Assembly: GCA_023404805.1 (NCBI GenBank)
Contig: JAEYAL010000152.1
Location: forward strand, 1 to 29,781
Length of the DNA stretch: 29,781 nucleotides
DNA from: Actinomycetes bacterium
GTDB lineage: Bacteria; Actinomycetota; Thermoleophilia; Solirubrobacterales; Solirubrobacteraceae
Reading direction: 5' to 3'
Part shown: piece by piece, positions 22,652-28,768 of the stretch
Layout of the letters: every line of letters starts with the position of its first letter
Position numbering within the stretch: position 1 is the stretch's first letter
Made by a program: the position numbers and the translations under genes
Notes under the pieces: generated by a model
Databases searched by the model: none
What the model was told of the DNA's origin: nothing
What the model saw: the letters and a program-made list of their open reading frames with translations, nothing else

Positions 22652-23131
22652 ATGGCGCTCGATCTCTACGGCACCTTCCGCACCGCACGCCGCGTGCCGC
22701 TCGGCCGGACGCTGGTCTCCGTCGGGTACCGGGCAGCGGCCCCGTACTTCCTCACGGCGCCGATGCACCTGCAGGACGTCGAACCCGGCCGGGCCGTGGC
22801 GACGATGCGGCAGGTGCCGTGGGTGCGCAACCACCTCGGCGGCGTGCACGCGATCGCGCTCTGCAACCTCGCCGAGTACGCGATGGGCGCCACCGCCGAA
22901 GCGACCGTCCCCGCTGCCACGCACCGCTGGATCCCGCGCGGCATGAACGTGTCGTACCTCGCGCGCGCTCGCGGGCGCATGACCGCGACGACGACGCTGG
23001 CCCTGCCGGAAGGCGGCCTCGGCGACCGGCAGGAGCTCCCGGTCGACATCTCGATCCGCGACGAGCACGGCACCGAGGTGTGCGCCGCCACCATCACGAT
23101 CTGGGTGACGGCGAAGACGCCCAAGGGCTGA
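22652..23131 (+). CDS. DUF4442 hotdog-fold protein (acyl-CoA thioesterase-like)
   Basis: A 159-residue protein matching the DUF4442 pattern: a N-terminal region FRTARRVPLGRTL, then PMHLQDVEPGRAVATMRQ, the central WVRNHLGGVHAIALCNLAEYAMG (about 57-79), where NHxGxxHA is the hotdog active-site-like helix, and WIPRGMNVSYLARARGRM. The family is related to acyl-CoA thioesterases such as PaaI, but its substrate is not established. ATG chosen because TACGGT lies six bases upstream. It is divergent from the flavoenzyme operon and shares operator-like half-sites with it, hinting at common control. Confidence 0.75.
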   Translation: MALDLYGTFRTARRVPLGRTLVSVGYRAAAPYFLTAPMHLQDVEPGRAVATMRQVPWVRNHLGGVHAIALCNLAEYAMGATAEATVPAATHRWIPRGMNVSYLARARGRMTATTTLALPEGGLGDRQELPVDISIRDEHGTEVCAATITIWVTAKTPKG

Positions 23132-23157
23132 CGCCGCGCGCCGGTTGCGCCGACGGC

Positions 23158-23237
23158 GCCGTTGCGCTGTAGGGGCCGTCGCGCCGTCGGGCCATTGCGC
23201 TGTAGGGGCCGTCGCGCCGTCGGGCCGTTGCGCGGTG
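23158..23237. repeat. 33-bp tandem repeat, about 2.3 copies
   Basis: Copies at 23158-23190 and 23191-23223 differ at one base, and a third begins at 23224 and runs into repeat A after about ten bases. Each unit contains GGGGCCGTCGCGCCGTCGG, which can form a GGCC-based stem. Confidence 0.85.
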
Positions 23238-23284
23238 TTCTCGTCATGGTTGGTGCTCTATGCCCGACGAGGCCTGACGAGAAC
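23237..23284. repeat. Repeat A, copy 2
   Basis: 48 bp between GTTCTCGTCA and TGACGAGAAC, same orientation as copy 1. Copy 3 begins 71 bases after the start of this copy. Confidence 0.85.
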
Positions 23285-23307
23285 GGCGCCGGGGGCCGCG
23301 CGTCAGT

Positions 23308-23355
23308 GTTCTCGTCATGGTTGGTGCTCTCTGCCGGACGAGGCCTGACGAGAAC
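23308..23355. repeat. Repeat A, copy 3
   Basis: 48 bp with identical arms; differs from copy 2 at only a few inner bases. Confidence 0.85.
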
Positions 23356-23466
23356 GCCGCCGCGCGGCTGTCGGACGGTCCGAGCGGCCCGGGGCCAGCG
23401 CCGCCGTCTGCAGCCCTTCGTCGTGGCAGACCACGCCCGCACCCAGCACCAACGTTCGGACTGGAC

Positions 23467-23554
23467 GCCACGGCGTTGCGCTTGGTCGGCGCCACGGCGT
23501 TGCGCTTGGCAAGCGCCACGGCGTTGCGCTTGGCCGGCGCCACGGCGTTGGGGC
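23467..23554. repeat. 24-bp tandem repeat, about 3.7 copies
   Basis: Units start at 23467, 23491, 23515 and 23539, each beginning GCCACGGCGTTGCGCTTGG; the last is partial. The period is a multiple of three, so every frame is open through it, which explains the long spurious frames here. No spacers, so not CRISPR. Confidence 0.88.
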
Positions 23555-23657
23555 ATCGTGTCCGCTTCGCGGCGCAGTCGCCGCGCAACGCCGCGCGCCG
23601 TGTGAACGAACCGTGACCCATCTGGGCCGCGGCTCGGGTCGCGTGGGCGCGCCCGCG

Positions 23658-23663
23658 TAAGGT
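23658..23663 (+). promoter_or_regulatory. -10 box of the chrA gene
   Basis: TAAGGT, eight bases before the GTG at 23672. Confidence 0.4.
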
Positions 23664-23671
23664 GGGCGGTC

Positions 23672-24922
23672 GTGTCGGCGACCACCCCCGCTGCTGCCGA
23701 GCCGCTTGCGCCACCGCCCACGCTTGGGAGGATCGCCCGCGAGTGGACCCGCATCGGCGTGCTCGGGTTCGGCGGGCCGCCCGCGCACATCGTGATGCTG
23801 CGCGACCTGGTCGTCCGGCGGGAGCGGTGGATCGACGCGGCGCGGTTCGAAGACGCCGTCGCGGCGACCGGCCTGCTGCCGGGCCCGGCGTCGACGCAGC
23901 TCGCCATCTTCTGCGCGGGCGCCCTCGGCGGCTGGCGCGGCGCCTTCATCGGCGGGGCGGGCTTCATCCTGCCGGGGCTCGTCGCCGTCGTCGCGCTGTC
24001 GGCCGTGCTGCTGCAGGACGGCGCGCCGATGTGGGTGGTCGCGATCGGCGCCGGTGCCGGCGCCGCCGTCCCTGCGATCGCCATCTTCGCGGGCAGCCAG
24101 CTGCTGCCCGACAGCCGGAAGCGCGCCCAGCAAGCGGCCGGAGCGGCACACGCGCGCTGGTTCGCCTGGGTGGCCGCGGGTGTGCTGGGCGCCGCGTTCG
24201 TCGGCCCCGCCGTGGTGCTGGTCCTGCTCGGCAGCGGTGCGATCGAACTGGCCTGGTGGGCGTGGAAGCGGCGCGGGGCGGACGCTGACGGCCGCGACGG
24301 CCCGCGTCGCGGCCGGGGCAGCGACCGCCTCACGAGCTTCTCGTCGCCGTGGGTGCTGGCTGCCGCGGCCGGCGCCGTCACGACCGGCACCCTCGCGGCC
24401 GTCGCCTGGACGGCGTTCAAGGTCGGCGCGCTGTCCTACGGCGGCGGGTTCGTGATCATCCCGATGATGCAGGCCGACGCCGTCGACGTGCACGGCTGGC
24501 TCTCGGAGGCCCAGTTCCTGACGGCCGTCGCGATCGGGCAGATCACGCCGGGACCGGTCACCAACACCGTGGCTGCGGTCGGCTGGGCGGCCGCACGAAT
24601 CCCCGGCGCGATCGTCGGCGGGCTCTTCGCCTTCGGGCCGTCGGTGATCGGCATCGCCGCGGCCGGCCGCCATTTTGAGCTGGTCCGCCAGAGCGCGGGC
24701 GCCCAGGCGTTCCTGCTCGGCAGCGGCCCCGCGGCGCTCGGCGCGATCCTCGGCTCGGCGATCCCGCTGGCGATGGGGCTCCACGAGCCCTGGCAGTGGG
24801 CGGTGCTCGCCGCCGCGATCCCCGCGCTGCTTTCGCGCAAGGCGCCGCTGCTCGCCGTGATCGCCGCCGCCGCCGCAGCGGGGCTGGCCGCGCACGCGCT
24901 CGGCGCGACCATCCCGCACTGA
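23672..24922 (+). CDS. chrA: Chromate transporter ChrA
   Basis: A 416-residue inner-membrane transporter made of two homologous CHR halves. The first half opens with WTRIGVLGFGGPPAHIVML (about 25-43) and GLLPGPASTQLAIFCG-like sequence; the second repeats this as FKVGALSYGGGFVIIPMM (about 250-267) and AIGQITPGPVTNTVAAVGW. About ten to twelve hydrophobic segments are seen, with a charged Arg/Asp-rich loop at about 203-222 linking the halves. Family members export chromate, using the proton-motive force; other oxyanions are possible. The GTG start follows TAAGGT by eight bases. It is a monocistronic unit with no regulator adjacent, flanked on both sides by repeat-rich gaps. Confidence 0.9.
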   Translation: MSATTPAAAEPLAPPPTLGRIAREWTRIGVLGFGGPPAHIVMLRDLVVRRERWIDAARFEDAVAATGLLPGPASTQLAIFCAGALGGWRGAFIGGAGFILPGLVAVVALSAVLLQDGAPMWVVAIGAGAGAAVPAIAIFAGSQLLPDSRKRAQQAAGAAHARWFAWVAAGVLGAAFVGPAVVLVLLGSGAIELAWWAWKRRGADADGRDGPRRGRGSDRLTSFSSPWVLAAAAGAVTTGTLAAVAWTAFKVGALSYGGGFVIIPMMQADAVDVHGWLSEAQFLTAVAIGQITPGPVTNTVAAVGWAAARIPGAIVGGLFAFGPSVIGIAAAGRHFELVRQSAGAQAFLLGSGPAALGAILGSAIPLAMGLHEPWQWAVLAAAIPALLSRKAPLLAVIAAAAAAGLAAHALGATIPH

Positions 24923-25007
24923 CACCGCAGGCGTCGTCCACGCGCTGAAGGTCGGGCCGCCCTTCCTGCCGGCCGATGGCGGTTAGCGGCGGCGGGCCGT
25001 CGGCCAG

Positions 25008-25055
25008 CTTCTCGTCATGGTTGGTCCTCTATGCCAGACGAAAGCTGACGAGAAG
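25008..25055. repeat. Repeat A, copy 4, with compensated arm change
   Basis: 48 bp with arms CTTCTCGTCA and TGACGAGAAG. Relative to the other copies, both the first base (G to C) and the last base (C to G) changed, keeping the pair. The inner GACGAG is altered to GACGAA. Confidence 0.85.
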
Positions 25056-25106
25056 CCAGCGGCGCCAGCCAGCGCAGTCGCCGCTACGCACGGCCCCCGC
25101 CGCCAC

Positions 25107-25153
25107 GTACGGGATGGATTACCCGGCGTGGGGACGGGAAATCCGACCCGTAC
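25107..25153. repeat. Repeat B, copy 3
   Basis: GTACGGG at the start pairs with CCCGTAC at the end; inner GGATT pairs with AATCC. Core element 25109-25151. Confidence 0.88.
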
Positions 25154-25168
25154 CGCAGCGGGGTGCGC

Positions 25169-25215
25169 GTACGGGATGGATTACCCGGCGTGGAGACGGG
25201 AAATCCGACCCGTAC
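25169..25215. repeat. Repeat B, copy 4
   Basis: Nearly identical to copy 3, starting exactly 62 bases later. The 7.5-kb dimer has the same period. Confidence 0.88.
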
Positions 25216-25379
25216 CGCAGCGGAGCGCGGTTTGGGCCGTCGGGCGCTGCGGCCTCGGCGGGCGGTTCGCCGCGAGGACGCGCTGGACGTCGGCCGACGA
25301 CCCGGCTGGTAAGACGGACGACGAGTTTGGTGCGTCCAAGCCGGCGGCTGCCCGCACCGCGAGGTGCCACACTGCACGG

Positions 25380-26339
25380 ATGGGCGCTGCGGTGGGCACC
25401 GATCACGGCCTGTCGGCCGATGCCCAGCGGCGCCGCGATCTGATCGTCGTCCTGCGGTTCTCGGTGGCGGCGGCGGTCGCCACGATCGCGCTGAAGACGG
25501 GCGCGTGGGCCGTGACCGGCTCGGTCGGCCTGCTGTCGGACGCGGCCGAGTCGGTGGTGAACCTCGTCGCGGCGGTCGTCGCCCTCGGTGTCGTGCACTG
25601 GGCCTCGCGGCCGCCCGACGAAGACCACGCCTTCGGCCACGACAAGGCCGACTACTTCTCGGCCGGTTTTGAGGGCGGCCTGATCCTGCTGGCGGCGGGC
25701 ACCATCGCGATCGCGGCGGTCGAGCGCCTGCTCAACCCGCAGCCCGTCGAAGCGATCGCGGTCGGCCTCGCGGTGACAGGCGTCGCGACGCTGCTCAACC
25801 TCGTGATGGCGCGCCGCCTCATGAGCGTCGGGCGCCGCCACGGCTCCGTCGTGCTCGAGGCCGACGGGCAGCACCTCATGACCGACGTGTGGACGTCGGT
25901 CGGCGTGGCGGTCGGCGTCACGGCCGTGGTCCTAACCGGCTGGGACTGGCTCGACCCGGTGATCGCGCTCGTCGTCGCGGCGAACATCCTGCGGACGGGC
26001 TGGCGGCTCGTGCGCCGCTCGGCGGACGGCCTGATGGACCGCGCCCTGGAGCCAGAGGAGCTCACGCGCATCGAGGACGTCCTCGCTGGCTTCGCCTGCG
26101 ACGAGGTGCAGTTCCACGCGCTGCGCACGCGCCGCGCCGGACGCCGCGCGTTCGTGTCGCTGCACCTGCTCGTGCCGGGCTCGTGGAGCGTGCAGCGCGG
26201 GCATGACCTCGCCGAGCTCGTCGAAGCGGCGCTGGATGACGCGCTCGACGGGCTGACGAACATCTTCACCCACTTGGAACCGCTCGACGACCCGGTGTCG
26301 CAGGAAGACATCGAGCTCGACCGCGCGCGTCGCGCCTGA
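25380..26339 (+). CDS. Cation diffusion facilitator family metal transporter
   Basis: A 319-residue protein with about six transmembrane helices (about residues 25-200) and a cytosolic C-terminal domain, expected to export Zn2+, Fe2+, Mn2+ or similar by proton antiport. Metal-site residues: Asp54 with Glu57/Ser58 in LLSDAAESVVN (helix 2) and His165 with Asp169 in HLMTDVWTS (helix 5). The cytosolic loop HAFGHDKADYFSAGFEG matches the family's HPFGHGKAEY block. The C-terminal domain (about 220-300) has the beta-alpha-beta pattern with HALRTRRAGRRAFVSLHLLV. The helix-2 site is not the DxxxD of FieF, so metal choice is uncertain. The ATG at 25380 is preferred because it gives a normal N-terminus and a CACACT box precedes it by six bases. 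Confidence 0.88.
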   Translation: MGAAVGTDHGLSADAQRRRDLIVVLRFSVAAAVATIALKTGAWAVTGSVGLLSDAAESVVNLVAAVVALGVVHWASRPPDEDHAFGHDKADYFSAGFEGGLILLAAGTIAIAAVERLLNPQPVEAIAVGLAVTGVATLLNLVMARRLMSVGRRHGSVVLEADGQHLMTDVWTSVGVAVGVTAVVLTGWDWLDPVIALVVAANILRTGWRLVRRSADGLMDRALEPEELTRIEDVLAGFACDEVQFHALRTRRAGRRAFVSLHLLVPGSWSVQRGHDLAELVEAALDDALDGLTNIFTHLEPLDDPVSQEDIELDRARRA

Positions 26340-26369
26340 CCGCCCGGTCGGAGTACCGGAGGCCCGTGG

Positions 26370-26389
26370 CGCGACGCGGGTGCGTCGCG
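26370..26389 (+). terminator. Terminator hairpin after the cation transporter gene
   Basis: Perfect 8-bp stem CGCGACGC / GCGTCGCG, loop GGGT, 30 bases after the stop. Confidence 0.6.
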
Positions 26390-26584
26390 GCAGTGGGAGA
26401 GGGGGCGAGGCGCTGGGGGAGGCGCCCCGCGCTCTCCTGTGCCGCCACTATGCCGAAACTGGCACAGCCGCACAACTTTCCTGGACATTCATCCAATGGA
26501 TTACAGGCCGGCCTTCGCGCGTGGCTGCGGGCAGTGCTGAAGCAAGACCGGGCGCGGCGGCGTCCCGCCTCGCCGCCTGCGGCC

Positions 26585-26590
26585 TACGAT
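26585..26590 (+). promoter_or_regulatory. -10 box of the GNAT gene
   Basis: TACGAT, seven bases before the GTG at 26598. It contains the ATG of the longer frame, which argues that the GTG is the true start. Confidence 0.5.
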
Positions 26591-26597
26591 GGGGTCC

Positions 26598-27233
26598 GTG
26601 GCGACGCGCGACACCGCAGACTCCGAGTTCCCGGACGCCGGCTACCGGACCCACCGCGTGATCCGCATCGAGCGGCGCGAGCGCCCGCAGGCCGCGGCGA
26701 TGCTCGCGCAGGCGTTCCGCGAAGACGCGCTCAGCCGCTGGATCTACGACGACCACGCCTCGCGCCTGCGCTGGGTCGAGGCCGACTTCCGGCTGCGGCT
26801 CGCCCAGCACGGCCCCGACCGGCTCTCGTTCGCGACCGACGACTACGCCGGCGCCTGCGTGTGGGCTGCACCCGGCCACTGGAAGGGCCACACGCGCGGA
26901 CAGCTGCGGGCGATCCCTGCGATGTGGCGCGTGATGCTCAACCAGGAGCGCATCGGCGCCGTGCAGCGCGAGCTCGACCGCCGCCACCCCGGAATCCCGC
27001 ACCTGTACCTGGCGCTGCTGGGCGTCGACGCGCGCCGACGCCGCGAAGGCATCGGTGGCGCCGTCTTGGCGCCGGCGCTGGTGCAGGCCGACGAGCGCGG
27101 CTTGCCCGCCTACGTCGAAGCGGGCAGCGAAGAGGCCGCAGCGTTCTATGCGCGCCTGGGCTTCGAGTTGCGCGGCGAGGTCCGCCTCCAGAGCGCGCCC
27201 GTCGTCTACCTGATGTGGCGCGAGCCGGCGTGA
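26598..27233 (+). CDS. GNAT-family N-acetyltransferase
   Basis: A 211-residue cytosolic acetyltransferase. The acetyl-CoA pyrophosphate-binding motif A is LALLGVDARRRREGIGGAVL (about 137-156), with RRREGIGG as the Q/RxxGxG/A signature. Motif B follows as AYVEAGSEEAAAFYARLGFELRGEV. An N-terminal helix AAMLAQAFREDALSRW is typical of the subgroup resembling puromycin-type or unassigned GNATs. Substrate unknown. GTG at 26598 is used instead of an ATG nine bases earlier, because that ATG lies inside the predicted -10 box. The stop overlaps the next gene's GTG (GTGA), so the two are coupled. Confidence 0.85.
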   Translation: MATRDTADSEFPDAGYRTHRVIRIERRERPQAAAMLAQAFREDALSRWIYDDHASRLRWVEADFRLRLAQHGPDRLSFATDDYAGACVWAAPGHWKGHTRGQLRAIPAMWRVMLNQERIGAVQRELDRRHPGIPHLYLALLGVDARRRREGIGGAVLAPALVQADERGLPAYVEAGSEEAAAFYARLGFELRGEVRLQSAPVVYLMWREPA

Positions 27234-28339
27234 TCGCCGGCAGCATCTTCTCCGATCTCTCGAGCTTCTTCTCGAGCCTGTCGGACGTCGACCTCGTCCC
27301 GCTGCTCATCGGGATGGCGTTGTTCGTGGCGTACCTGTCGCTGCGCGCGCTCGCGTTCCGCAACATCCTGGTCGACGCGTACCCGGACGAGGTCGTGCCG
27401 TACCGCCAGATCTGGGGCGCGTACCTCGCCGCGTACGGCTTCAACAACGTGATCCCGGCGCGGGGTGGCGACGTGCTGAAGGTCTACCTCGTCAAGACGT
27501 CGATCCCGGGCTCGACGTATCCGACGATCGGCGCCGCACTGCTCGTCGAGGCGATTTTCGACCTCTGCGCCGGCTTCTTGGCGGTGGTCTTCGCGATCGC
27601 CGTCGGCGTGTTTCCCAAGCCGCCGTCCTGGGTGTCGTTCGATGCGGTCGACCTCAGCTTCGTCGTCGCCGACGGCCGCCGCGCGCTCTTCCTGATGACG
27701 GCGCTCGTCGTCGGTCTGCTCGTGCTCTTCTCGATGGTGGCCCTGCGCGTGCGCTCGTTCTGGGCCCGCGTGCAGCAGGGCTTCGCCGTGCTGCACGACC
27801 GCCGGCGCTACCTGCGGCGCGTGTGGGGCATGCAGGGCCTCGGCTGGCTCGTGCGCGGCACCGCGTTCTTCTTCCTGCTCCGGGCGTTCGGGATGCCGGC
27901 GACGGTCGAGGCGGTGTTGTTCGTGCTCTGCGCGAACGCGGTCGCGGCGATCTTCCCGTTCACGCCGGGCGGGGCGGGCGTGGTCCAGGCGCTGCTGCTG
28001 GAGCTTTTCAAGGGGACGGCCGCCGGGGCGACCATCGCGGCCTACGGCGTCGGCCAGCAGGCGTCGATCGCGATCATCTCGCTCGCGGTCGGGTTCGGCG
28101 CGCTCGTGTGGGTCTTCGACATCCGGTCGTTCCGCGAGGTCATCGACCGCGGCAAGGCTGACCGCGAAGCAGAGCGAGCCGCCGCGAAGGCCGAGGCGGC
28201 GGCCGACGTGCACGCCGTTGCCGCGACCGCCGAGGAAGGACCCGAGGCGGACGACTGGCTCGAAGAAGAGCTCGAGCAGGGCCGCGCCCGCAAGGAGCGG
28301 CAGGACGCCCGCGCGCGCTGGCGGCGCCAGCGCAGCTAA
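27230..28339 (+). CDS. UPF0104 / lysylphosphatidylglycerol-synthase-TM-like flippase protein
   Basis: A 369-residue inner-membrane protein of PF03706 type with about seven to eight helices between residues 20 and 300. Typical blocks are seen: AAYGFNNVIPARGGDVLKVYLV (about 68-89), the short loop motif after helix 2, and FPFTPGGAGVVQALLLELFKG (near 243-263). The C-terminus (about 310-369) is charged and probably helical and cytosolic. Relatives include the membrane part of MprF and archaeal AglD; by family it may move a lipid-linked or charged-lipid substrate across the membrane, but the substrate is unknown. The GTG start overlaps the GNAT stop as GTGA, suggesting joint action, for example acetylation and translocation of one envelope compound. 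Confidence 0.75.
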   Translation: MIAGSIFSDLSSFFSSLSDVDLVPLLIGMALFVAYLSLRALAFRNILVDAYPDEVVPYRQIWGAYLAAYGFNNVIPARGGDVLKVYLVKTSIPGSTYPTIGAALLVEAIFDLCAGFLAVVFAIAVGVFPKPPSWVSFDAVDLSFVVADGRRALFLMTALVVGLLVLFSMVALRVRSFWARVQQGFAVLHDRRRYLRRVWGMQGLGWLVRGTAFFFLLRAFGMPATVEAVLFVLCANAVAAIFPFTPGGAGVVQALLLELFKGTAAGATIAAYGVGQQASIAIISLAVGFGALVWVFDIRSFREVIDRGKADREAERAAAKAEAAADVHAVAATAEEGPEADDWLEEELEQGRARKERQDARARWRRQRS

Positions 28340-28356
28340 GCGGGGTTGAGCAGCGG

Positions 28357-28378
28357 GCCGGCGCGACGTGCGGCCGGC
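28357..28378. terminator. Bidirectional hairpin between convergent genes
   Basis: GCCGGC at 28357-28362 pairs with GCCGGC at 28373-28378, 10-base loop, in the 49-base gap after the flippase-like gene and before the end of the opposing small gene. Confidence 0.45.
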
Positions 28379-28388
28379 GCCGTCCGCG

Positions 28389-28652
28389 CTACTTGAGGCC
28401 CTGGCGGGCTTCGCGCACCAGCGTGACGGACTCGGGGAAGACGCGGGCGATCACGGCGCGGATCTGCTCCGCCTGCTGGTCGGCGGTGCCCTGCACGTTG
28501 ACGCGGTTCACCGCGGCGACCGTCATCTGGACCGCGAGCTGGATCGCGTTGTCGGCCCAGGCCAGGCTCTGCTGGCCCTGGAGCTGCTCGGCCATCTCGG
28601 CCAGCCGCTTCTGGAACTCGTCTGGGTCGCCGAACAGGTTGAAGCCTTCCAT
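28389..28652 (-). CDS. Small hypothetical protein (87 aa)
   Basis: An 87-residue soluble, helical, Gln/Ala-rich protein beginning MEGFNLFGDPDEFQKRLAEM. No family is recognised, and there is no signal peptide or membrane segment. The amphipathic pattern RLAEMAEQLQGQQSLA and NAIQLAVQMTVAAVNRV suggests a helical bundle or oligomer. The ATG at 28652 is set by TAACCT seven bases upstream; the frame is open a further 27 codons but without a start signal. Its clean leaderless promoter and codon use support a real gene. Confidence 0.7.
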   Translation of the reverse strand: MEGFNLFGDPDEFQKRLAEMAEQLQGQQSLAWADNAIQLAVQMTVAAVNRVNVQGTADQQAEQIRAVIARVFPESVTLVREARQGLK

Positions 28653-28659
28653 GCGTCCG

Positions 28660-28665
28660 AGGTTA
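28660..28665 (-). promoter_or_regulatory. -10 box of the 87-residue gene
   Basis: TAACCT on the minus strand, seven bases before the ATG at 28652. Confidence 0.45.
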
Positions 28666-28768
28666 GCTTCCTCGCGGAATCTGAGCGCTGCTAGCTGGGT
28701 CGGCGCGGCGGAGCTTGGTCTCCGAGACGGCACAAACTGCGTCGCGTTGAGCGACGGGGCGCGCGCAG

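Larger units (their letters stand above)
23132..23671. other. Gene-free 540-bp gap packed with repeats
   Basis: Between the DUF4442 and chrA genes. In order it holds a weak hairpin at 23147-23159, a 33-bp tandem array, two copies of repeat A, and a 24-bp tandem array, then the chrA -10 box. Long reading frames cross it on both strands, but they are low-complexity translations of the repeats or extensions antisense to chrA, so I call no gene. Confidence 0.6.
24923..25379. other. Gene-free gap with repeats A and B
   Basis: 457 bases between chrA and the cation transporter gene. It holds repeat A copy 4, then the second repeat B dimer, then about 165 bases in which I see only the probable promoter of the next gene (CACACT at 25368-25373, six bases before the ATG). 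The transporter frame is open back to about 25017, but that part encodes repeat-derived sequence. Confidence 0.6.

Noticed and set aside
23467..23554. Possible CRISPR array
   Set aside because: The 24-bp units abut with no spacers and no cas gene is present; it is a simple tandem repeat.
22666..24420. 584-codon minus-strand frame across the DUF4442 and chrA genes
   Set aside because: Open only because of GC bias and the 24-bp repeat, whose period is a multiple of three; it translates to low-complexity Gln/Arg repeats.
25017..25379. N-terminal extension of the cation transporter
   Set aside because: It would encode repeats A and B, and the transporter has a normal N-terminus at 25380.
26366..27229. 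N-terminal extension of the flippase-like frame
   Set aside because: It overlaps the GNAT gene in another frame and is Arg/Pro-rich; the GTG at 27230 overlaps the GNAT stop in the usual coupled way.
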